The notes beneath the pieces are model-generated. The model ran no database searches. It saw only the letters and a program-made list of their open reading frames with translations, and was not told the origin of the DNA. A stretch of DNA of 64,000 nt from Oscillospiraceae bacterium (GTDB lineage: Bacteria; Bacillota; Clostridia; Oscillospirales; Acutalibacteraceae): contig SVOY01000003.1 in NCBI GenBank assembly GCA_015066105.1, positions 62,001 through 126,000 on the forward strand, given 5' to 3'. The translations under genes and the position numbers were made by a program. This document shows, piece after piece, positions 15,628-24,183 of the stretch. Each line of letters starts with the position of its first letter. Positions within the stretch are counted from its first letter, which is position 1.

Positions 15628-16578
15628 TCAAATCTCCAAAGCTGTGGCTACAGCCGCATAATCACCGATATTTTCCCCGAGAGCAGCAGATACAACCTTG
15701 CAGCATTTTGCTGAAATCGGCAAGGCCTCCTTTTCTATCATTTCCTTCATGCTTTCCAAAAGCAAATGCTTAGAATGTAAAAAAACACTGCCAATAACTA
15801 TTACCTGGGGATCAAGAATATCAATAAGAATAGAGAGTCCGCGTCCAAGATATTCACCGCAAAGCCTATAAACCTCAAGTGCTGTTTCATCACCGGCATC
15901 AGCCGCTTCTGCTATAGATTTTGCCGTTATATCTTTTTCTGTCATACCCTTTTTGAAAAATGCGGGATATGTCCCTGTCCGCTCTTTTTCGAGAGCTTTC
16001 AACAAACCCAATTGTGCAATTCCGCCGCCACTGCAGAACCCTTCAAATGAACCACACTTGCCGTATCCGACGGGGCCAAAGCGGTCAAGCCGAATATGGC
16101 CAACTTCTCCAGCGTTATCATTAGTTCCTCTGTATAGTTTTCCGTCAAGAATAAGCCCTGCACCAAGACCCGTGCCGAATGTAAGAAAAATCATATTTTC
16201 ACAACCCTTACCTGCACCGAATCTCCATTCTGCCATTGCACAAGCGTTAGCATCATTCTGCAGCTTGGTTTTTACGCCAAAATATTGCTCAAAAAGCTTT
16301 ACAATTTCCACGTTGTCCCAACCCGGCAGATTAGGAGGACTCATTATAATACCTTTTTTTGAGTCAAGTGGACCTCCGCAGGAAATGCCGATAGCATCGG
16401 GGGCTTTTTCAAGTATACCGTCAGCAAGTACAAACAGCCGTTTTATCATTTCTTCAGGAGATACACTTAAATCAGTATTGCATTTTTCCTTCTTTATAAG
16501 AGCAATTTTTCCGGCAGTATATTCAGCAGTAACAACCGAACTTTTCGTACCGCCTATATCAACGCCTAAAATATACAT
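15628..16578 (-). CDS. ROK-family sugar kinase
   Basis: 316 aa. N-terminal phosphate-binding motif LGVDIGGTKSS, catalytic-loop region LQNDANACAMAEW (Asp as base), TFGTGLGAGLI, and a ROK Cys-rich motif in variant form (GKCGSFEGFCSGGG), which may bind zinc. It ends 1 nt before the gmhA-like gene and has an AAAGGAT ribosome site. In this cluster it might supply a sugar phosphate such as sedoheptulose or mannose phosphate to the heptose path; that is inference. ROK repressors carry an N-terminal HTH, which is absent here. Confidence 0.82.
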   Translation of the reverse strand: MYILGVDIGGTKSSVVTAEYTAGKIALIKKEKCNTDLSVSPEEMIKRLFVLADGILEKAPDAIGISCGGPLDSKKGIIMSPPNLPGWDNVEIVKLFEQYFGVKTKLQNDANACAMAEWRFGAGKGCENMIFLTFGTGLGAGLILDGKLYRGTNDNAGEVGHIRLDRFGPVGYGKCGSFEGFCSGGGIAQLGLLKALEKERTGTYPAFFKKGMTEKDITAKSIAEAADAGDETALEVYRLCGEYLGRGLSILIDILDPQVIVIGSVFLHSKHLLLESMKEMIEKEALPISAKCCKVVSAALGENIGDYAAVATALEI

Positions 16579-16650
16579 ATTTTATCCTTTCTGTATTGAA
16601 CAACAAACGACTCACTTAAACATCTGATATTTTTAATTTGCCCTTCCGGA

Positions 16651-17919
16651 TTAATTGAATTTATCTTTTAAACCTTGAGAAAAATCGAACAAGTTTTTAC
16701 AGCACATAACATCACTATTATCTTCCGATTGACTCAAAAGTACAGGCGTACAACCGGCAGCCTTAGCAGCTTCAACATCAACAGCGCTATCACCAACCAT
16801 AAACGATTTTGACAAATCGATGTTGAAGTCCTTCTGTGCTTCAAAAATCAAACCCGGCTTCGGTTTTCTGCAATTGCAAGCTATCTTTAATGACTCAATT
16901 TCACCCTCAAAACCGCTATCAGGATGATGGGGACAAAAATAAATGCTGTCAACGTACGCTCCTTTTTTTGATAACAAAGATTCTAAATAAGAATGTACAT
17001 TTTTTAATTGTTTGTAAGTACATATTCCCCTTGATATCACAGGTTGGTTAGTTATAATAATAACCAAATATCCAAGCCTGTGAAAATCAACGATCGCTTC
17101 TGCAACTCCGTCTATAAGTTCAATTTGTTCAGGTGTACAAATATACCCTTTATGTACATTTATTGTTCCGTCACGATCAAGAAAAATCGCCTTTTGTAAT
17201 TGCCGAATATTCTTTCGTGAAACGACACCTGAAAATAAATCTTTTTCAATTTCACTGACACGTTCAGGTGTTCCGGCATCACGAACATATTCCGGAGATT
17301 TATAAGCATACACTTTTTCTGTCATAATTGCTTCAGTAAGAACCTCTGTATCAAAATCTATTTTTTCGCCAACTACCTTTTTATTGAAAAGTGTGTGCGA
17401 AACAATTTGTATGCCTGCATTGCACAAATTAGGATAATATGTAGGTTTTTCGTTTTTCTTATAAAAACCAATCACCTTTCCCTTTTGATCGATTTCAAAA
17501 GATGTACTGTCCTGCGGATGGTTATTAGGATGTACAAAAAGAGTAATAAGTGCTTTGTTTTTTTTATGAAATTCAATCATAGATGATAAATCAACATCAA
17601 AGACCAAATCTCCGTTACAAAACAAAAAGTCTTCTTTTAGATCTATTCTAAATAAAGCTCCTCCTGTACCTAACGGCTTATCCTCACAGTAATATGAAAT
17701 GTTCACCCCAAAATCTTTACCATCACCTAAAAATTCTTCAATTTTTTCAGAAAGGTGTCCGGTAACTAAAATAAATTCCTTGATACCCTCTCTTTTTAAA
17801 ATTTCAATTTGATGTAAGATAATTGGCTTATCACATATTTTTACTAATGCTTTCGGTATTGATTCGCAAAGTTTTCCCATTCTGCTACCGAGTCCACCGG
17901 CAAGAATTACCGCTTTCAC
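16651..17919 (-). CDS. Fused heptose-1-phosphate nucleotidyltransferase and heptose-1,7-bisphosphate phosphatase (HddC-GmhB)
   Basis: 422 aa from a GTG at 17919, with GGAAGAGGTGG upstream. Residues 1-225 are an HddC-like nucleotidyltransferase: VILAGGLGSRMG, IPKALVKICDKPI, PLGTGGAL, NGDLVFDVD. Residues about 240-405 are a GmhB-type HAD phosphatase: IFLDRDGTIN, TNQPVISRG, a zinc-type Cys/His loop (FCPHHPD then CNCRKPKPG) and MVGDSAVDVEAA. The fusion carries two non-adjacent steps of the pathway: dephosphorylation at C7 and activation to GDP-D-glycero-alpha-D-manno-heptose (nucleotide inferred from HddC resemblance). Confidence 0.85.
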   Translation of the reverse strand: MKAVILAGGLGSRMGKLCESIPKALVKICDKPIILHQIEILKREGIKEFILVTGHLSEKIEEFLGDGKDFGVNISYYCEDKPLGTGGALFRIDLKEDFLFCNGDLVFDVDLSSMIEFHKKNKALITLFVHPNNHPQDSTSFEIDQKGKVIGFYKKNEKPTYYPNLCNAGIQIVSHTLFNKKVVGEKIDFDTEVLTEAIMTEKVYAYKSPEYVRDAGTPERVSEIEKDLFSGVVSRKNIRQLQKAIFLDRDGTINVHKGYICTPEQIELIDGVAEAIVDFHRLGYLVIIITNQPVISRGICTYKQLKNVHSYLESLLSKKGAYVDSIYFCPHHPDSGFEGEIESLKIACNCRKPKPGLIFEAQKDFNIDLSKSFMVGDSAVDVEAAKAAGCTPVLLSQSEDNSDVMCCKNLFDFSQGLKDKFN

Positions 17920-18427
17920 GAAACCACCTCTTCCTTAAAAAGCGAAAAAATTGCATATATTTTTTTCAGCATATCCTTATTTTAAAACTCTTTCTATTGT
18001 TCTTTCGATTTCACACGCAAGCAACCTAATCCCTACATCATTATTATCAATAGTTTCACATATATAAAAGAACCAGGGTAACATCATAATTCTAATATGT
18101 AAACTCGGATAAAAATAATCCGCAGCTACAGAAAAAAATGTATGGTTTTCTTTCATATATTTTATTGTTTATACCATTTACTCATCGCAATAATAAATAT
18201 ATTATATCTTGAGATGACACTTTCAATCGCTATTTTATAACAATAATTGCTATTTGGTGCAATCAATATCGATTTATATATCAGTTCAAATAAATGCGAC
18301 CTTTGCTTGAAAATAATATAACTTTTAATAAGGCCGATATTTTAACCTTCTTATAAAGTGATTAGATGCTGTAAATAAATGTATGCGCGTTTCTCCCCAC
18401 ATTCATTTTAAAAAGCTTTACAAAACA
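17920..18427. other. AT-rich 508-nt gap inside the heptose operon
   Basis: No intact gene. It contains the 59-aa frame at 17977-18156 and very AT-rich DNA. No clear terminator or consensus promoter was found on the minus strand, so the operon may read through. It looks like the site of a lost gene. Confidence 0.45.
17977..18156 (-). pseudogene. Gene remnant or small unknown ORF (59 aa)
   Basis: A 59-residue frame from the ATG at 18156 ends GIRLLACEIERTIERVLK, which looks like a normal protein C-terminus. An in-frame stop lies five codons upstream of the ATG and no ribosome site is present. I read it as the tail of a decayed gene of the cluster. A small functional protein cannot be excluded. 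Confidence 0.35.
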
Positions 18428-19420
18428 TTATTTAAAGTTACCGAACAAGTCATCACTATATATAATTTCAGTTCCTTTGTTTTCAAATCCGAACGGAATA
18501 ATATTGCTGCCTTTTGTTTTTTCAATGAATCTTTCCCTGTTTTTTAAAGGTACATACAGCAACATAAATCCGCCTCCGCCTGCGCCAAGCACCTTACCGC
18601 CTATTGCACCATTTTTCTTAGCGCATTCGTAAAGTTCATCAATTTCAGGATTTGTAATACCCTTTGACAAAGATTTTTTAAGATCCCATGTGTAATCAAG
18701 AAGCCTGCCAAAATCATCGGTTTTGCCTTGTTTTAAAAAATTCTCTGCAACAGAAACCAGAGACTTCATTTCATCAAGTTGTCTGCGGGTTGATGAAATA
18801 TTTTTCTTTTGTTCAACAGCAACATCAGAAGAAAAACGTGTAAAGCCGGTGAAAGTAAGAAAAAGATTATTCTGCAGTGTCTCCTTGACCGTAGGAGATA
18901 TTTCAAGCGGAGTAACATTAAAGCCATTCGATGAAAAATCCAAGCGATTAAACCCTCCGAGTGCAGAAGCAATCTGATCCTGGACTCCTCCCGCTTCATT
19001 AAGATAATCTCTTTCCAGATATATGGCTTCCTTGGCAAGAGACATCTTATCGGGCTTTTCACCTTTAATCGCATGAAGCCCTTGTAAAAGTGCCACCGCA
19101 AAAGCTGAACTCGAACCGATGCCGGAACATGCCGGCAAATCAGCATCATAAGCAATTTGTATTCTATCAACAGGAATGTATTTCAATGCAGCACGAACTA
19201 AAGGATGTTCTATGTCGTCAACTTCACTAAAGCGTTCAATCTTTGAGTATGTGACCTGACTTTCATACCCAAAAAGAGGTGGCAGATGACGCATAGAGAC
19301 ATAACAATACTTATCAATGGTTGTTGACAAAACACAACCGCCATATTCTGAAAAATAATCAAAAAAATCTGTCCCCCCACCAAAGAAAGATATTCTAAAC
19401 GGGGTACGTATAATGAGCAT
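18428..19420 (-). CDS. hddA: D-glycero-D-manno-heptose 7-phosphate kinase, GHMP family
   Basis: 330 aa. GHMP motifs: N-terminal RTPFRISFFGGGTDFFDYF, ATP loop LPACSGIGSSSAFAVALL (about 103-120), and C-terminal KVLGAGGGGFMLLYVP. The FFGGGTDF signature and size match HddA-type anomeric kinases. Expected reaction: heptose 7-phosphate to heptose 1,7-bisphosphate. With GmhA, GmhB and HddC it completes the pathway. It starts 3 nt after the stop of the upstream reductase gene, so translation is coupled. Confidence 0.87.
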   Translation of the reverse strand: MLIIRTPFRISFFGGGTDFFDYFSEYGGCVLSTTIDKYCYVSMRHLPPLFGYESQVTYSKIERFSEVDDIEHPLVRAALKYIPVDRIQIAYDADLPACSGIGSSSAFAVALLQGLHAIKGEKPDKMSLAKEAIYLERDYLNEAGGVQDQIASALGGFNRLDFSSNGFNVTPLEISPTVKETLQNNLFLTFTGFTRFSSDVAVEQKKNISSTRRQLDEMKSLVSVAENFLKQGKTDDFGRLLDYTWDLKKSLSKGITNPEIDELYECAKKNGAIGGKVLGAGGGGFMLLYVPLKNRERFIEKTKGSNIIPFGFENKGTEIIYSDDLFGNFK

Positions 19421-19423
19421 TTT

Positions 19424-20299
19424 CTATACCTTCCATTCAATTTTTTCCATCATTAAAAGATTTTTTAACAAGGTGTTATCCATTGAAGTACACCGTGCTC
19501 TTTTATCCTTAAAAAATTTTTCTCCCTCTTCTTCCGATATCCTTGTTACCAATGAATCAGAAACTCCAAGCCTTTGAGCAATTGCAACTCCCATCTCATA
19601 TTTCGAAACGGTTTTATCACCACATACATTTATGATATCAGGCAACATTTTTTCAGGCAAAAGAGAAAGTCTGTAAACAAGCTCCGCTGCCTGAGAATAG
19701 CTTAAAACCGACCTTTTCATACCATCAATCATTTCAACGGTCTCACCATCGAGAAGAGTCCGTTGTATATTATCATAAAAATGAGACTTTGCAGAAAGTG
19801 AACACCCTAATAAAAAAGGAAATCTTATGACAGTATAGCCGCTGTTAAGGACTATTTTTTCTGCCTCTGCTTTCTGACGCCCATATTCATTCACCGGATT
19901 CAATTCCGTTTTTTCGCTGAAACTTTCGCAATCGCTGTCGCCATATACACAGTCAGTGGATGCAAAGAAAAATTTTTCAAACTTTGGCATAGAAGCTATA
20001 AAACTCTTCAACGCATCAACATTTATTTTTCGTGACTTTCCGGGGTTTTCATATACAAAATCAATATTGTGACAAGCAGCAAGATAAAACACTGTAAGCT
20101 TTTCATCTTTGCATTTTTGAGCAAGTGCAGACACATCGCTTTCTTTTGTGACATCACAAACCATGTACTGCACGCCATCTACAGGCATAGCATTTTTTCT
20201 GTTTCTTACTGTTGCTAAAAGAGTTTCTTTTGTTTCTTGCGAAATATGCTTTATTATATAGTTTCCTAAAAAGCCACACCCAACCACTAAAATCATCAT
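19424..20299 (-). CDS. NAD(P)-dependent sugar-nucleotide reductase/epimerase (RmlD-like SDR)
   Basis: 291 aa extended short-chain dehydrogenase/reductase. The Rossmann motif is VVGCGFLGNYI (GxGxxG variant, about 5-15), with FYLAACHN, FFASTDCVYGD and a catalytic YGRQK (Tyr-x-x-x-Lys). The order resembles dTDP-4-dehydrorhamnose reductases. The likely substrate is the keto-sugar nucleotide made by this operon, perhaps a modified GDP-heptose. Start is either of two adjacent ATGs. It is followed by hddA at 3 nt. Confidence 0.75.
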   Translation of the reverse strand: MMILVVGCGFLGNYIIKHISQETKETLLATVRNRKNAMPVDGVQYMVCDVTKESDVSALAQKCKDEKLTVFYLAACHNIDFVYENPGKSRKINVDALKSFIASMPKFEKFFFASTDCVYGDSDCESFSEKTELNPVNEYGRQKAEAEKIVLNSGYTVIRFPFLLGCSLSAKSHFYDNIQRTLLDGETVEMIDGMKRSVLSYSQAAELVYRLSLLPEKMLPDIINVCGDKTVSKYEMGVAIAQRLGVSDSLVTRISEEEGEKFFKDKRARCTSMDNTLLKNLLMMEKIEWKV

Positions 20300-20316
20300 T
20301 GCACCCGCTATATCAA

Positions 20317-22218
20317 TTACTTTGAAATTGAGGAAAACACTTCACTGTCGGAGTATACGGTTGCCCCCCTCCTTCTGCCAAACCACACAGTTTCTTTAGC
20401 AAAAAGGGACACATCATCATAATACACCTTCGGCTTAATTTCAAGCTTCGTTTTTGTTTTATTGAGACAAGCTTTTTCGCCCTTAAGTACACCTTTGAAG
20501 TAATCGGTAAAATCATAGTTTAACTTCAATATTTTACCTTTTTCAAAAGGTTTTCTGATTATTTCTTTCTGATAGTTTAAAAGTTCACTTAAAATATCAT
20601 CGGATATTCCAAAGCTTTTTATAAAAGCATTAAGTTCACCAAAGTATCGGTCATAATCAGAAACAAATTCAAGAAACGCTCCTTCTTCAAAAAACCATAT
20701 TACATTTCCGAATCTTTTATTATAATAATTCCAATCACCTTCAAAGGATTTTTCATACTTCACCTTAAAACTCATCCATAGTCTATTAAGACAACCCTCA
20801 TTTTTCAAAATATAATCAAGAAGAGATGTATAGAAATTATAATAAGAAACACCTGACTCCTCGTGCAGATAAATAGCAAGGAAACGCAAAATACCAAGGC
20901 TATGAAAGCATTGAACGCAAATTGAAAAAAGATTAGCATATACCCAATCATCCCTGCTCATAGTAGCTGTAGAACGTACAAGATAGGAATATTCTTTAAT
21001 TTCCTCAACCTTTCCAGGAGCACTATGAATATGATTGAATGCAACCTTGATAGTTTCAATACCGTGTTTTTGCATATACTCCGGCTGAGCAAGCTCAGCG
21101 TTGGGTAATATCTCACAATGATATACACTAACACTATTGTGTTGACCGTTTTCAAATAGATTGCATATTCCTTGACAAAAGCTTTCTTTAGTTTCGCCCG
21201 GAAGTCCGAGAATAAGTTCAGAGTAAGTAGGTATGCCTGCTTCGTTATATTTTTTCATCAGAGAAGAAAAATGCTCCATAGTAAGATTTTTTCTTCCTAT
21301 GTTTTCAAGAGCAACCTCGCTAAGAGTCTGATAAGCCATAGTGGCACCCTTATCCATACCTATACCGTTGAGAGTACTGCATATTTTAAAAACTCTATCT
21401 GCGCTGTTTTTTTCGTAGCAAGGCCGAAAAACCTCAGGGTATCCATTTTTCTTTTTTGCTTCAACGAGAGCCAAAGCGATCTCATAATCGCGCTCAAACA
21501 TACCAAAATTTGAATCTGCGCCGAAACAGTACGATATTTTCTTTTCAGAAAGCCAATTAATTTCCGCAAGAATTTTATCCATAGGGAAAAATCTTACCTT
21601 TTTATCAGAGCACCAATCGCAGTATGAACAGGCGTAAGGACACCCCCTGTTTGTTTCAAGGACTGCCAAAAACTCGGTAGTTTTATTTTCGGCCATTATT
21701 TTATCAAAAACGCCCGTCAGATACGCTGAAGGATATCCCGCGATACTTTCAGAACAGCTTCGTTCTGCAACAACGGTTTTGCCATCTGTTTTATATGCTA
21801 TATTTTTCACTGAGGATATGTCACATTCAGTAATACTATGAAGTAAGTGGCAAAATGTTTCCTCACCTTCACCAAACATGACAATATCTATGAAGCTCTC
21901 CTTTAATAATTCCAGGGTAGAACTGTGTCCGCCGAAAACTATAAAGCAATTCGGATACTTTTCCTTGACAATCTTTGCCAGAGCCTTATTGTATTCCATA
22001 TTCCATACACTGCAGGAAAATCCGACAACATAAGGCTCCTGAATTTTATCAAGAGCTTCTTGCAGCCTCTCTCTCTTGAAAATAATATCTGCAAAATTAT
22101 ATTCACTTTTAATCTTTTCATCGGCTTTACAATAAGCTATTATTGTACCAACACCGTAAGGCAGATATACCGAGCCGTCAAACTCAAATCCGACCTGCAC
22201 AAAATAAATATTTTTCAT
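20317..22218 (-). CDS. Cobalamin-type radical SAM protein, paralog 1
   Basis: 633 aa from the ATG at 22218 (GAGGAG 6 nt upstream). The N-terminal 130 residues form a B12-binding-like Rossmann domain (VVGFSCSVWNMEYNK, IVFGGHSST, MFGEGEETF) without the DxHxxG His motif, as in many class B enzymes. The radical SAM core has CPYACSYC (Cys near 193, 197, 200), then a conserved RFFPMDKILAEI and ILGLPGETKESF. A family-specific all-alpha C-terminal region of about 250 residues ends in WFGRRRGATVYSD. Likely a C-methyltransferase or carbon-skeleton enzyme on a sugar; the substrate is not visible. Confidence 0.8.
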   Translation of the reverse strand: MKNIYFVQVGFEFDGSVYLPYGVGTIIAYCKADEKIKSEYNFADIIFKRERLQEALDKIQEPYVVGFSCSVWNMEYNKALAKIVKEKYPNCFIVFGGHSSTLELLKESFIDIVMFGEGEETFCHLLHSITECDISSVKNIAYKTDGKTVVAERSCSESIAGYPSAYLTGVFDKIMAENKTTEFLAVLETNRGCPYACSYCDWCSDKKVRFFPMDKILAEINWLSEKKISYCFGADSNFGMFERDYEIALALVEAKKKNGYPEVFRPCYEKNSADRVFKICSTLNGIGMDKGATMAYQTLSEVALENIGRKNLTMEHFSSLMKKYNEAGIPTYSELILGLPGETKESFCQGICNLFENGQHNSVSVYHCEILPNAELAQPEYMQKHGIETIKVAFNHIHSAPGKVEEIKEYSYLVRSTATMSRDDWVYANLFSICVQCFHSLGILRFLAIYLHEESGVSYYNFYTSLLDYILKNEGCLNRLWMSFKVKYEKSFEGDWNYYNKRFGNVIWFFEEGAFLEFVSDYDRYFGELNAFIKSFGISDDILSELLNYQKEIIRKPFEKGKILKLNYDFTDYFKGVLKGEKACLNKTKTKLEIKPKVYYDDVSLFAKETVWFGRRRGATVYSDSEVFSSISK

Positions 22219-22239
22219 CAATACTCCTCGGAAAATGCT

Positions 22240-24174
22240 TTATTCCGCTGAAAAACTCACCTTATAGTTATTGCTTGTATAATCTGATGCACGACGATTG
22301 CGCCCATACCAGATAACTTCTCTCGCAAAATCCTGAAAAGATGATACCATAGCGCTATCATTTATTTTTAAAACAATTTTTCTCTTTTGTAGTTTGGCAT
22401 AATTATTTGAAAAAACTGTATTGAAATAACTGTAAAAATCATATTCTGACATAATTTCAACTTCAGAAATGCCTATTTTTTTAACAATGCTATATTGATA
22501 ATCAAAAAGAGCATCTATGATTTCACTTTCTTCAAAACAGGAAACAATGTATTTTTTTGTTTCAGCATAAAATTCTTCCAGCTTTTTATAAAACTCAAGA
22601 TAAATCAGTTCATCAGAGCCCCATAAAATATCTCCTGCATCTTCACAAACAGTAACAAGCTCATTTTTGCCATCAACTATTCCATAACACAATTCTTTTA
22701 TTTTACAATATACGTCATTCAACAAAGAATGTGGCTGTTCGGAAGAGTAGCGGAGAAAACCGGTATAAAATTCATCATATTTCATATCATACTCGTTACA
22801 ACAATACACCGCAATTGCACGAAGTAAACCCAAATTATGAAGACCTTGTATGTAATATGAAAAAATGAGTGCCTCTATCCATTCAGAAGTTTTCATTGAA
22901 TATGTGGATGTAACATATTCTGAGTATTCTGTTATTTCACTTTCATTTTTAACATTTGCAGAATGAATAAGTTTAAAAGGAACTCTTGTACTTTTAATAC
23001 TGTATTTTTCAATATAATCACGCTGCCCCATTTCCGAATTCGGCAAGAGCTCACAAGGATATACATTGATTGCAAAATGCTGACCGTTTTCTATTAACGT
23101 GCTAACACCATTGCTGAATGATTCATATGTTTCGCCCGGCAAACCAAGGATTAACTCCGAAAATGTGGATATGTTAATTTCATTGTACCGCTGCATCAAC
23201 TCCCTGAACTTTTCAACAGAAATATTCTTCCTGCCGACATTTCTTAAAACCTCTTCGTTCATACTTTGAAAAGACAGAGTTTGTGCTTTATCTAATCCAT
23301 TTTTGAAAAATTTTGTACCAATTTCATAAACAAAATCAAATCTATTCTTTGTGAAGCATACCCTGAAGCACTGCGGATAGCCAAATTTCTGCTTACACTT
23401 TACAATATAGTCAGCTATTTCTGCATCTCTGTTGAAAAGGCAGAAATTACCGTCCGTACAATAAACAAATTCTATTTTATGTTCAACAAACCAATCTATT
23501 TCAGCAATTACCCTCTCCATCGGGAAAAGCCTTACTTTAGATTTTAATGAACCCCAATCACAGAAAGAGCAAGCATTCGGACAACCACGATTGGTTTCAA
23601 ACAAAACAGAAAACTCTATATCATCTTTCAGAAGTTCATCAAAAACACCTTCAAGATAAGGTGACGGATAATCCGTATTTGTCTGTGCCTCATACTTTGT
23701 GGTAACAATTTTTCCTTCGCTGTTTCTGTAAGAAATATTAGAAACATTATCTAAAGGTTCGTCTTTTGCAATAGCAACCAACAAACCCTCTGTCGGTTCT
23801 TCGCCAAAGCGGTGAGTAAGAAAATCTACATAAGAGTACTTTTCCAGCATTTCTCCATCAGCAGAAACACTGTGGCCACCAAAAGTAATAAGGCACTGCG
23901 GATAAGTATCTTTGAGCTTTTCTGCAACCACTTTATTATATTCCATGTTCCATACAGAGCAAGAAAACAATACCATATATGGATCCTTTAATTTGGAAAT
24001 AACCTTTTCGGGACTCTCTCTGGCATAAATAATTTTACCAAATTCATATTCAGATTCAATAACTGGGTTCTGTTCACAATACGCCTGAATGCAACCGGCA
24101 GCATAGGGAATGTAAGTGCTCTTTTTACTGTCACCATAAACATTATTAGCTTGTATCAAATAAATTTTTTTCAT
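22240..24174 (-). CDS. Cobalamin-type radical SAM protein, paralog 2
   Basis: 644 aa, colinear with paralog 1. B12-like domain with VLFSCSVWNMEYNK and ITFGGHSVS; the SYVDFLTHRFGEE segment replaces the usual GEGE. Radical SAM Cys triad in CPNACSFC, then DWGSLKSKVRLFPMERV, and LILGLPGETYESF. The C-terminal helical region ends VIWYGRNRRASDYTS. The start is the ATG at 24174 with an AGGTG ribosome site. 21 nt separate it from paralog 1. Divergence outside the motifs is large, so these are probably different enzymes, not redundant copies. Confidence 0.8.
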   Translation of the reverse strand: MKKIYLIQANNVYGDSKKSTYIPYAAGCIQAYCEQNPVIESEYEFGKIIYARESPEKVISKLKDPYMVLFSCSVWNMEYNKVVAEKLKDTYPQCLITFGGHSVSADGEMLEKYSYVDFLTHRFGEEPTEGLLVAIAKDEPLDNVSNISYRNSEGKIVTTKYEAQTNTDYPSPYLEGVFDELLKDDIEFSVLFETNRGCPNACSFCDWGSLKSKVRLFPMERVIAEIDWFVEHKIEFVYCTDGNFCLFNRDAEIADYIVKCKQKFGYPQCFRVCFTKNRFDFVYEIGTKFFKNGLDKAQTLSFQSMNEEVLRNVGRKNISVEKFRELMQRYNEINISTFSELILGLPGETYESFSNGVSTLIENGQHFAINVYPCELLPNSEMGQRDYIEKYSIKSTRVPFKLIHSANVKNESEITEYSEYVTSTYSMKTSEWIEALIFSYYIQGLHNLGLLRAIAVYCCNEYDMKYDEFYTGFLRYSSEQPHSLLNDVYCKIKELCYGIVDGKNELVTVCEDAGDILWGSDELIYLEFYKKLEEFYAETKKYIVSCFEESEIIDALFDYQYSIVKKIGISEVEIMSEYDFYSYFNTVFSNNYAKLQKRKIVLKINDSAMVSSFQDFAREVIWYGRNRRASDYTSNNYKVSFSAE

Positions 24175-24183
24175 CTATACACC

